Both the position numbers and the translations under genes were made by a program. Positions 48,131 to 59,700 of a stretch of 64,000 nt of DNA are shown here, one piece after another. Within the stretch, counting starts at the first letter, position 1; the number at the start of each line of letters is the position of its first letter. Source of the stretch: Liolophura sinensis (lineage: Eukaryota; Mollusca; Polyplacophora; Chitonida; Chitonidae); contig NC_088300.1 in assembly GCF_032854445.1 (NCBI RefSeq), positions 18,357,570 through 18,421,569 of the forward strand, given 5' to 3'. The notes under the pieces are model-generated. The model was not told where the DNA came from, searched no databases, and saw only the letters and a program-made list of their open reading frames with translations.

Positions 48131-49884
48131 TGTTATCCCGTAGTTATTTACCGGGCATCAGTGCTTCGGTTCGGTATAATACGATCTACAATGTCGTTAT
48201 ACAAGCCCTATATTAATTCCTCTGTCGATGTATGGTTACTTACGCGCCTTTACAGATCATCGGATTTACCCTGACAGCAACAGTCCAGATATTGCAGATT
48301 TGCACGTTATGTGGGCTTACTGTCAGTTCGAATGGATCAGCCCCATGCCAACTTACCGTACGTACCTGTCATTTACCTACAACCAGAGAGCAATAAACGG
48401 GCGGTGTTAACAGTAACATATTGTGTCCGACTTGTGTATTCCGGCGCAGGTCTCGGCCTACATCCACCTGGTAACGCCACCTGTCGGCATACACACAATC
48501 TGTTTGCCGTGTAACTATATAGCCTCTGGCTGGTAAATGCGTTTTCAGTGCAGGCCCGTTCCGTGTAAGCCGGTATGCGCAGATCAGCCACACGTCCTAG
48601 GCCTTCTGCACGCGCTAGTATAGCGGCTTATCCGGGCTTAACAGGCTCATGCCTTTCATAATTATCATCAGAATAAGTCAATAGTCAGCCTGGCGAAGCA
48701 AAGCCCTTGTCAACCCGTATCCCACTGACGGTAACCTTTCACTGTGTACGCCTGTGCACCAAGGGTTGAGGATATTGTTTTTCTCCGCTACTTCATTCCA
48801 GTGTATCTCTGTCTGTGTCTGATGACGCTATACATGTATCATTACTGTTACAGTGAGCACTCCGCACACATCAGCAGACTGTAACCATCCTTTTACGTCG
48901 AATCAGATAAACAGGGGACTAACTTTGCTGCCCAGATGATTGTCTGAGTGAGGTCCTCGCTGGGATTCCTGAACACCCGGCTTGGCTGCCCCTCCCGCCC
49001 ACAGCCTGCCAGACGCCCCGCACGGCACGCGATTAGCATGTATGGATTGATGAGTCACACCCGCACTTCCGAGGAGATGTCGGACAGCGCTATCCGACTA
49101 TACCCCTGGCTCAAAGAAACCGTAGACCTTACTGATTCCTTCTCTGGAATGTTCTGATAACGAGGCCCATCGATCAGAGGCGTTCAAACATGCGCTATGG
49201 CCAGACGGCGTCTCAGAGGAGGATTACAACAAAACGTCTGAGGAATCAATGCCCATCTTGGATGATGCGCGAGATTGTCTTAAGCAAAGCTTTCATATCA
49301 AATGACATTGAACCGTATATCAGAAAAGGCACTGACAGAAATCCGCACCGTGTTCGATTTTGTCAAGGTCTTTAATTGTTAAGCGTGGTTTGCCTAGACG
49401 ATGCAGTCATGAGTGTCGCCCGCCTTAATACGCTACAAGTATATACATATATAGTGGAGTTCCGTGAAATTGGTGCAAGATTCCAAAATAACATTCAACT
49501 CCATATTCACAGTTGCACGAGCTGCATTCTGGCTAATATGGTGTTGAATGCTGTGTTGAAATCTTGTACTAACTTCACCGAGCTATATAGCTTGGTGTTT
49601 TGTTACTTTTTTGGCTTGGATCCAGCTTGCTCAGCTGTAGAGAGACACATTTTATGTGTGTGGCGCAGATATGTATATCATGTTCGTGGAATGTAAGTGC
49701 GAGACTAATCTTCGACAAACGTTCGAGTGCATGCACAGACGGTCACACCTGCGTCTTCATCTCCCTCACTCCACAAACAATGAGAGCGGGTGCATTGAGA
49801 GGTATTGCAACATATTAAGAAATTCTAGTCCATGCAGCCATGTCTAATACATTGTACATCAATGTATTCTTTTATTTAATTCTG
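48131..49884. other. Upstream region of the SLC46-like gene, no gene recognised
   Basis: The first few hundred bases should include the minus-strand promoter. Longer frames here (for example 49376-49696) have no domain, splice or composition support. No repeats are identified. Confidence 0.45.
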
Positions 49885-50105
49885 CTTAAGCTACGTTCCT
49901 ACTTTTCAAGCAATTGCATTAACAGTTAGAATAAAGTCCTAACTGAAGTAAATTGACAAGAGTCTAGATTTCACTTGCTTTGGTTTTACTCTCTATACCG
50001 TATATAGTTAAGGTCGGAATTGAACCCATATCTCATTATTTAAGCGATGGAAAGACAAGCCTCCTAAACGCCTGGGCCACGATCCGCTCCCCTGTGTACA
50101 ACTAA
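49885..50105 (-). repeat. Dispersed repeat family C, copy 4, with tRNA-like head
   Basis: On minus it begins GGGAGCGGATCGTGGCCCAG, with an A box, and about 60 nt later a B box GGGTTCAATTCC at tRNA spacing. The family C blocks (AGAGAGTAAAACCAAAGC, GACTCTTGTCAATTTACTTC) follow. This copy suggests family C is a tRNA-derived SINE; it could also be a SINE next to an unrelated repeat. Confidence 0.65.
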
Positions 50106-50651
50106 ACCTGTCTGATTTTTTTTGTATAAACTAGTCCCATAAGTTGTTTTCCGAAAGTGAAATCTTCTGAAGAACGCATTTCGCTTCTCACATTGTTAGA
50201 AAAAAATGCCTGCATGATTTGTTCTTATAGGGACTGTATTCAGTAACAGAAGTTCAGCGTTTGCATGCACCAAAAAGTCCTTGTTTAGGTATTAAAAGCA
50301 CCAGGTTACCAAACAATAAGTTTCACCAGGTGTGACCAGGTGTCAGTAATCACAGGGTCGCCACCATTGTATACTGTATTCGTTTCATTTCATTGTTGCA
50401 GAATATTTTATCAATACATCTGTGAGCTAATCTTGGTATATAATCTTTGAGTACAGAGTAATACAGTGAAATGAGTTCTCTTGTTAGTAAATATGGACGC
50501 AGCTAGTGTTCAGACTGTCTGGCGCTGTGTTTCGTAACTGTATCTTAATTCCACTTAAATCAAATATGCATCGAGTTGAATATAATCGCCACTGCATGGA
50601 TATGGATAATGGATAGTGATTAAATTTATACGCCTACAGAATATTCCTTGA

Positions 50652-50935
50652 GTCTTTCCGGGGGGGGGGGGATGGGGGGCATCCGTGGCCGAGGTGATTA
50701 GCACGCTCAGGAGTCTCTCATCAATACGGTCGCTGTGAGTTCAAGTCCAGCTCATGCTGGCTTTCTCTCCTGCCGTATGTGGGAAGGTCAGGCAGCAGGT
50801 CTTGATGATCGTGGGTTTCGCCCGGGCTTAGCCAGGTTTCCTCCCACCATAATCCTGGCCACGGTCGTATAAATGAAATATTCTTGAATACGACGTAAAC
50901 ACCGATCATGCAGATAAACCATGCTGTCTTTCCGG
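50652..50935 (+). mobile_element. tRNA-derived SINE (family A) with target duplication
   Basis: Head GGGGGGCATCCGTGGCCGAG, B box GAGTTCAAGTCC, 3' end TTCTTGAATACGACGTAAAC. GTCTTTCCGG at 50652-50661 and 50926-50935 forms a perfect 10-bp target duplication. A G-run lies just before the head. Confidence 0.88.
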
Positions 50936-51068
50936 CATCATTCAAAAAAGTTGACTCTTGCCGTTCTCATACATGATTCCGTCCTAATTACTTACTTTAC
51001 ATATTTTATTAGTTCTTTGGAGGTTTGTGTTGATCACTGTCTCTTAGTTTAGGAAACTCATCTTGCGA

Positions 51069-51373
51069 GCATTGGCCTGGGACATTCAGCTGTCTGAGTT
51101 AAGGAAAGCAGATTTCAGGAAATAGCTGACAAGTTTGAATTAGACTTAAGCCAGAGTCTTAGAAAAGGTGAATTGAAAGATGCTATTAGGAGACACTTGG
51201 GCTCAGGTAATACTTTACCCGATACGGGCCAAAGTGGTGATGTTGAGTTGGCTAAACTTCAGTTAGAGATGGAATCGTTTAAGTTAGGAAAGGAAGGAAG
51301 AGAAACAGAGACAGAGAAAGAAAAAAGAGACGAAGGGGAAAGAGAAGATTCTAGACTAGTGCATCTAATGTAA
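51069..51373 (+). pseudogene. Decayed retroelement gag-like N-terminal fragment
   Basis: AWDIQLSELRKADF in one frame is followed, one frame away, by QEIADKFELDLSQSLRKGEL, KDAIRRHLG, then ELAKLQLEMESFKLGKEGRE and a Lys/Glu-rich run ending in a stop. The 'LRKADFxEIA...LRKGELKDAI' layout resembles the helical start of gag-like proteins of Gypsy-type elements in molluscs, as I recall. The frame break and absence of protease or polymerase sequence mark it as a relic. Confidence 0.5.
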
Positions 51374-51399
51374 TGCCGTTAACATCACTACATTTTTAC

Positions 51400-51610
51400 C
51401 TAATACTACTTAAGCTATGGTGCTAAAGGGCGTGTAACCTGTCACTATTCATAGGTTTGTATGAACAGTTAAAATAAAACCCTGACTGAGGTAAATTGAC
51501 AAGAGACCGTATTTCACCGGTTACGTGTGACCATTTGCCAGCTATCGTACTGTCGTCGCTCCTCTGTTTTTTCTCCCTATGCTGTACGCCTTAATTTTAT
51601 TATGGTTGAC
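51400..51610 (+). repeat. Dispersed repeat family C, copy 5
   Basis: Carries TAAGCTATGGTGCTAAAGGG, GACAAGAGACCGTATTTCAC, GTGACCATTTGCCAGCTATC and CTGTCGTCGCTCCTCTG. It is the best match to copies 1 and 3. Confidence 0.7.
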
Positions 51611-51819
51611 AATTGGTATACGAATGTCTGTTTCGACGTCTAGATCCTAGTACCATACAGGCACACTACATGTGCTGTATTTAATGGAATGTTAACAAAA
51701 GTGTCATGTTTTACACGATCGTTGTGTCTAATTCCCTTTACTCTCTGCTGCAAAGATAAGGATTAATGATTCAGTAAACTCTGTTTGCTCCCATATAATG
51801 TTTATATTACCAATGCGTC

Positions 51820-52470
51820 TGTAAAGGTTTTATAAGCAAAGTGTCTGTAAAAATGAATAGGAATCAAAGCTCCAATGAAGTCTATATATAAGAATCAAGA
51901 CGTCTGTTAAGGACATAAGCAGAAAAGCTCCGGTAAAGGTTGTATTTATAAGCACCAAAGCTCCAGTAAATGCTCTATAAACATCAAAGCTCCTGTTAAG
52001 TGTGTATTAGCATCACAATTCTTGTAAAGGCTGTATAAACATCACAACTCCTGTAAATTCCTTATAAACATGAAAGCTCCTGTAAAGTGTGTATAAGAAT
52101 CACAGCTCCTGTAAAGGCTGTATAAGAATCACAGCTCCTGTAAAGGCTATATAAGAATCATAGCTCCTGCAAAGGCTGTATAAGCATCACAGCTCCTGTA
52201 AAGGCGATATAAGCATCACAGCTCCTGTAAAGGCTATATAAGCATCACAGCTCCTGTAAAGGCTATATAAGCTTCACAGCTCCTGTAATGGCTATATAAG
52301 CATCACAGCTCCTGTAAAGGCTATATAAGCATCACAGCTCCTGCAAAGGCTGTATAAGCATCACTGCTCCTGTAAAGGCTATATAAGCATCACAGCTCCT
52401 GTAAAGGCGATATAAGCTTCACAGCTCTTGTAAAGGCGATATAAGCATCACAGCTCCTGTAAAGACTGAT
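51820..52470 (+). repeat. Minisatellite, 29-bp unit
   Basis: AGCATCACAGCTCCTGTAAA plus GGCTATATA repeats every 29 bp from about 52090 to 52460, some 13 regular units. Degenerate units extend left to about 51820. Confidence 0.92.
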
Positions 52471-54420
52471 ATTATTCATAACCTATGAGGGTAAATTGAA
52501 TCACTATTATTTATTACTTTACAGACACGGCTGAATGGAAATTGCAAATGGCTTGGGACAACTATAATAGTATTTTCCGGGTGAACTTTGAAAGGCGATT
52601 TTTCCAGCCATGATGACTCCTGATTTACAGCCGGATCAAACAAACGTTAAATGAATTGGAACCTGTGTCCTTCAAAAGGCTATACTGCAAAAGAAGCAAA
52701 GAATTTCACATTTACCTTTCTGATCTTTGGTTTTTGTCTTATGTCACACCTGGAAATGTCGTGTGACTGTGACAGGCACTATGTTTGTGTTAGACCTATG
52801 CTATTTGACCTAGGTTCAACTACAGTCCTAGATTCAGATATGACATCAAACCGCCTGCCTGGGAATATTTCACTAAAATTTATCTATCCAAATCTTGACT
52901 TTAAGTTCTTTTTTCTCCATTTGTAAACAGATAGTGGACCATAAGATTTACCAGTTTTTACCGAACTATTTTTCAGACTAAGAATAGGTGAAGACACTTT
53001 GAAACACGTTTTAAGCTATCTATTAATTTTGTGACACTCACTTTATTAGAGTTGTGAACAGACTTCACCAAGGTAACACGAATAATGTTTTACAAGAAAC
53101 CAATTATCAAATTAACTGTCTATGTCCCATTGCGAGATGTTAACTGGGTTACCGCCGAGTTGGTTTCACAATACAAGGGAGACAACCTCCCAGTGATTAT
53201 CATACGATAAAGGAGTGTCCATAGACAGTTATGTCCCATTTAGCATTTATTTGATTCAAGTTTTCTCGAGATTATTTCCTTGGAGGAAATCGAAAAGAAT
53301 CCAAAGGAAAGGACCAGTCTTTTACAGGTATCGCCTGACGTAAGGCCGTATCTGAACCAGCGGGAATTGGTTTTGAAAACGATATCCTAACTGGTAGAAA
53401 GTATAGGCTCCCAGTATGTCGAATATAGCTGGTTAGATTGAGCAGCGCTGTTACGACTGGACGAACAGGGGAGTCTCGTTTTTTTCAAACCTAGTCACAA
53501 ACAAAATATTCCGCCGTCAGTGCACAGAAGATTTTGGAAGAAAGAGATAAAGCGTAGGGAAAACGAGATTTTCTGACAGCTGACAGTTGACTGGATATAT
53601 ATTCTTGATAACACGTAAAATCAACGTTTTGAAAATGATACGATAAATAAATGTACAAAAATTATGTGGAGTAAATAAATAAATATATTTGCAAATCATG
53701 CATGATACAACAAGAACTTTGATTGCTGGGAATGCCGACATGGTTATGTACGTGAAAATCTGTCGATCAGTCGGATCCTTTTATACTTAAAAACGCTATA
53801 TAGAATATAAGCGTCAAGTCCGACATTTATATACCATTCGTAGTCCGTAAAGGGCTTTCCAAGTCGATAATTGCAAGATCCATTTCCAAAACAACGTTTA
53901 ACACTAATTCTCAAAGAAAAAGGTATGAAAGAAATTATGCAAATGAGAAATAAAGGCGGTAACACACTAGAGAGAAGCGGTCATCAGTTTACAATGATGC
54001 CGGGCAGACAATGAATATTCCAGGCATGAATTCCATATCAAAGTTCAAATTCGCAGTCCGTGAATGAAGACGTTAGGAAAAATCCATATTTGCTAATCAA
54101 ATCAAATTTTCTGTATTTACCTAGAACAGCTCAAATTGTCTTTCAATAAATAGCAAACTTTAACCTGAGCTATTTATAGTGTTTTAAAAGTTATTATGCG
54201 ACCTGCTCTATAAACATTTTAGGAACTTCATCATTGAATTTGAATGGTAACACGTACAGACATTCACGCTGATATTTTGTCGAAGTTAATTAATTTGGCT
54301 ATTCTAAAAACATAATCCCAAAACACGATTGGATGTTGCGCTGATCGATTTCCCCAAATCTCCAGTTTAGCCTCTTTTTATGTCATACTGCAAATAACAG
54401 TTACATTTGGCATTCTCAAG
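52471..54420. other. Intergenic, nothing recognised
   Basis: Frames at 52651-52926 and 53517-53965 are short and not protein-like. No repeats are seen. Confidence 0.5.
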
Positions 54421-54422
54421 AG

Positions 54423-55745
54423 CTGTAACGTAGTCACTCTGCTGGAATAGTCATAAATGTAAGTGTACCATTCATACATAGTTAAATATGGTATATATGT
54501 GTGCATATATACCTGTGTAGAACGTAATCACTTCGCTAGAACAGTCATAAATTTAAGTGCAACATTCATACATAGTTAAGTATGGCACATATGTGTGCAT
54601 ATATAGCTGTGTAGAACGTTGTCACTTCGCTAGAACAGTCATAAATATAAGTGTAACATTCATACATAGTTAAATATAGTATATATGTGTGCATATGTAG
54701 TTGTGTAGAACGTTCTCACTTCGCTAGAACAGTCATAAATGTAAGTGTAACATTCATACATAGTTAAATATGGTATATATGTGTGCATATGTAGTTGTGT
54801 AGAACGTAATCACTTCGCTAGAACAGTCATAAATGTAAGTGTACCATTCATACATAGTTAAATATGGTATATATGTGTACATATATAGCTGTGTAGAACG
54901 TAATCACTTCGCTAGAACAGTCATAAATGTAAGTGCAACATTCATACATAGTTAAATATAGTATATATGTGTGCATATGTAGTTGTGTAGAACGTAATCA
55001 CTTCGCTAGAACAGTCATAAATGTAAGTGTAACATTCATACATAGTTAAATATGGTATATATGTGAGCATATTTACCTGTGTAGAACGTAATCACTGCGC
55101 TAGAACAGTCATAAATATAAGTGTAACATTCATACATAGTTAAATATGGTATATATGTGTGCATATATAGCTGTGTAGAACGTAATCACTTCGCTAGAAC
55201 AGTCATAAATGTAAGTGTAACATTCATACATAGTTAAATATGATTATATATGTATGCATATATAGCTGTGTAGAACGTAATCACTTCGCTAGAACAGTCA
55301 TAAATGTAAGTGCAACATTCATACACAGTTAAGTATGGCACATATGTGTGCATATATAGCTGTGTAGAACGTAATCACTGCGCTAGAACAGTCATAAATA
55401 TAAGTGTAACATTCATACATAGTTAAATATGGTATATATGTGTGCATATGTAGTTGTGTAGAACGTAATCACTTCGCTAGAACAGTCATAAATGTAAGTG
55501 TACCATTCATACATAGTTAAATATGGTATATATGTGAGCATATTTACCTGTGTAGAACGTAATCACTTCGCTAGAACAGTCATAAATGTAAGTGTAACAT
55601 TCATACATAGTTAAATATGATATATATGTGTGCATATATAGCTGTGTAGAACGTAATCACTTCGCTAGAACAGTCATAAATGTAAGTGCAACATTCATAC
55701 ATAGTTAAGTATGGCACATATGTGTGCATATAAAGCTGTGTAGAA
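54423..55745 (+). repeat. Minisatellite, 94-bp unit
   Basis: GTAGAACGTAATCACTTCGC, TAGAACAGTCATAAATGTAA, GTGTAACATTCATACATAGT, TAAATATGGTATATATGTGT, GCATATATAGCTGT, recurring every 94 bp (54517, 54611, ...). About 14 units, highly alike, with variants shared between non-adjacent units. Confidence 0.95.
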
Positions 55746-56613
55746 CGATACAAAAGAATTCATCGTGTTATCGGCTACTGGAATGAATGCTTGTGTTTAT
55801 GTATCAGTGGATAAGTGGAATTCACATCACTTTATAGAGTAGGGCCTACACGTTTCTGAGAAACTTAGACATATATTCGGGGGAGCAAGTAAGTGACGAC
55901 AGTTTTCTGCAGATACCGGTAGTCTAGAACACACAAGGCCTGCATTCATACAAGCTTCTACATATCACTGTTAAGACGTGTCATCTTAGAAAAACATCGG
56001 TCACGTCACATAAATGGTTGTTCTTCGAAGTCAGTATAAGATACACTGAGGTTTTCCATAGTATGACAGCCTGATGACAACTAAAGAGGCTGAGCCTTGT
56101 TGAGCAAACGTTGGCATTACATGTATGTATTTATACCTCAGCAAAGGTATTTCCAGTCCTTACACGCATTCTGTTCCTCAGGAGCCCAAGGTGTGAAACA
56201 CTTCACTCAAGTGCAGAGATTAATGCGCAAGAAAAACTCGGCAAAGAACACAAAAGTGGACGTAATATTAACATATCATTAGCATTAAAATATCAAGTAA
56301 TGTGAAGTAGATCCATTCCCTCGTTGTCAGAAGCAAACTGAGTAGCAGCGAACTTTCATACTGTGGCATATAGCGCGTAAGTTTTCTTTGTGATGATGGT
56401 TCGCTCCAACAGAAGCCACAAAAGGTCAAATCTTCTGCTGAACACTGACATTTGTGTGGCGTCAAACTAATGCAGTTTAAAGAGAATCATTTGAGATGAT
56501 GATGGCATTTACCATGAATATTTATAATTGTTTCAAATTCATCACATTTTAGTGCTAAAGAATCAGCAGATGTTCTGGCGTTAAGGTGAGTTATTTCCTC
56601 TTGTGTCACGTGA
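55746..56613 (-). other. Downstream flank / 3' UTR of the claudin-like gene
   Basis: No repeats and no convincing frame. The 3' UTR of the minus-strand gene should occupy the right part; no poly(A) signal stood out. Confidence 0.4.
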
Positions 56614-56792
56614 TCAAGGTAACCTCTCCACGTGTGCCTTGTCGCGGAGGAAGAGGTCCACGAACAGAGGGATGGTTCCGAGGATGAATAGAGTGCCTGC
56701 CGCCGCGGTGAGGCCGAATGACCAGCTCAGGTCGCCGCCGTCCTTAGTCATGTTCATACCGTACACGATTATAGCAGCCAGGATTAAGATGC
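56614..56792 (-). CDS. Claudin-like gene 1, exon 3 (last)
   Basis: Acceptor TTTTTTCTGTTACAG, stop TGA at 56616-56614. Codes GILILAAIIVYGMNM, an outer loop KDGGDLSW, helix 4 and the tail RDKAHVERLP. Confidence 0.87.
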
Positions 56793-59700
56793 CTGTAACA
56801 GAAAAAAGGCAATAGTGTAACAGCCAATAGTGTAAGATCAGATGTACATTATCATAGCGGCAAATTTCAGGATGCGTGTAAAAACAAAAGACAACAGTGT
56901 ACTATGAGATGTACACTTATTTATAGCGGCGAGTATCAGGATGCCTGTAACAGACAAAATGCAAGAGTGTAACAGGCAATAGTGTAAGATCAGATGTACA
57001 CTATCACAGCGGTGAGTTTCAGGATGCCTGTAACAGACAAAATGCAAGAGTGTAACAGGCAATAGTGTAAGATCAGATGTACACTATCACAGCGGTGAGT
57101 TTCAAGATGCCTGTAACAGACAAAATGCAAGAGTGTAACAGGCAATAGTGTAAGATCAGATGTACACTATCACAGCGGTGAGTATCAGGATGCTTGTAAC
57201 AGACAAAATGCAAGAGTGTAACAGGCAATAGTGTAAGATCAGATGTACACTATCACAGCGGTGAGTTTCAGGATGTCTGTAACAGACAAAATGCAAGAGT
57301 GTAACAGGCAATAGTGTAAGATCAGATGTACACTATCACAGTGGTGAGTATCAGGATGCCTGTAACAGACAAAATGCAAGAGTGTAACAGGCAACAAGAG
57401 TGTAACAGGCAATAGTGTAAGATCAGATGTACACTATCACAGCGGTGAGTTTCAGGATGTCTGTAACAGACAAAATGCAAGAGTGTAACAGGCAACAAGA
57501 GTGTAACAGGCAATAGTGTAAGATCAGATGGACACTATCACAGCGGTGAGTTTCAGGATGCCTGTAACAGACAAAGGGCAACAGTGTAAGACCAGATATA
57601 CGGTTTCACGTGATTTTGTACAAAATATCAGCCTGGTCTGTGGACGAGTTACCGTTCATAATCGATGCTGTATAATTAATAAATCGGGTAGAAATACAAC
57701 TTTTTCAAACTTTAGGATCGCTTTAACCTTATATATGATAAACGCTATCATGGAGGTTAATATAAGGATGTTTGTGAAAAAGCAGTTGCGTTAGATCAGA
57801 TGTACATAGTAGTGTTACATTAAAACACAAAACTCAGCAGTAACTTAACGAAGAAATAAATATATAGAACAATTTCTGGTATCCTCGGCTTGTAAACACC
57901 CAAGTATATGCCTCCCTAAAACCAGAAATCTTATCCAATGTGAAAACAGAAACATGGGGTGCAATCTGCCCCCAGGGGTGGGGTAAGAAGTATGATATCT
58001 TCAGTCAGTTGGAATGAGCCACGCAGTGTCAGCTGGGATGGGGCAATATCACGTGCGTTTGCTGCTTTGTGCGATAATATTGCAACCTACAAATACTTAC
58101 AAATACATATGGACCACTTACGAATGCATAGACAACTTACAAATACAATTAGACTACTTACATGTACATATAGACTGCATACAAATACAAATAGCCTACT
58201 TACAAAATACATTATGGACTACTTACACAAACATACATACTACTTACAAATACATATAAACTACTTACAAATACATATCGACTACTTGCAATTACATACA
58301 GACTACTTGCAAATACATACAGACTACTTACAAATACATATAGATCACTTACAAACACATACAGACTACTTACAAATACATATTGACTACTTATATGTAT
58401 ATACAGAGTACTAACAAATACAAATAGACTATTTACAATAACATACAGACTACTTACAAATACATATACATACAGACTACTTACAAATACATAAAGATTA
58501 CTTACAAATACATGCAGACTGCTTACAAATGCATATGGATTACTTGCAAATACATACAGACTACTTAGAAATACATATAGACAACTTACAAATACATACA
58601 GACACTAACAGATACATACAGGCCAAGATAACAATCACGTACATCTGAGCGTAAACAGAACATACATTTGCAAGGATGCTGAACCATATGCGAGTTTGAA
58701 GCATTCATTTCATATATTATTTTGAATGTCTGCGATGTTGGTTTATTATTCTTGAGCTCAAAGGCCGGATAACTGTTAAACGGTTTACTGATTCCGGCTT
58801 TGACGGGTCTACACTTTGGATGACGTAGGGAATCAGCATATACCAAACATGTGGACGGGTTTTAGTTGTAAATGTCAGTGAAATTTTCCGCGTGTGGTCA
58901 AGTGCTGACGAACTTGAGCTCTACATAAGGACAAACCATTGAGTTAATTATCCTCTAATTGTCTATTTCGTCCAAATTTCTAACGCACATTCATTTGGGT
59001 TAATATGAGCGTAGAACTATTTTGCATGTATTTTGTCAGTGTAATGAGTGATCACCTGGACTTACCTGACAGAAGGGAGAAGGCAATAGTGACGATGAGG
59101 ATTGTCCGACGGCGAGTGAGGTTCCGCCGGATCATGTAGAGGATGAGAAGAGCCAGTGGGAGGATGGAGGAGATGAAACCGAGGACAACGAGGACCTGGA
59201 CGGCGTAGTGCCAGCCGGCCCTCACATACACGGAGTAACGCCAATCTATGGAGGTGGAGGAGAAAGAACAAGGAACAAGTTACACGTTATATACTAAAAA
59301 AAACGGACGTAGGCAACACCGGTGTTATGTAGGGAAGGAAATGTACCTGTTGCATGTTGTGTACAGTAACGTAAACTATCTATCCTGAGGGGTGGAGGAT
59401 GGGAAATAACCTGTTACACATGTTACATATACAGTAACGTATGCTTCTAAAATCAGTCATAAGGGAGAATGCACCTATTACACACTATATATACTAATTT
59501 TCTCTCTGACCCCTGCACCTGTTATACACTATATACAGTGAGGTACGCTTCCTGACATCAATCTCAAGAGAGAGGAGTCAGGAGGAGACACCTAATATAC
59601 ACTAAACAAAGTCAGGTACGCTTCCTGTTATCAATCTCAAGGGAGAAGGGTCGGGAGGATGCACCTATTACACACTATTTACAGTCAGGTACGCTTCCTG

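Noticed and set aside
49376-49847. Overlapping Cys-rich frames near 49.4-49.8 kb
   Set aside because: No signal peptide, domain or splice support. They overlap each other in different frames.
54423-55745. Array of small RNA genes or regulatory units
   Set aside because: Units are AT-rich, without Pol III boxes or consistent hairpins. A plain minisatellite explains them.
57959-58414. 151-codon frame with 'YLQIHTDYLQIHIDY' repeats
   Set aside because: An artefact of the 21-bp tandem repeat, a multiple of three with no stops. No start context, splice sites or domain.
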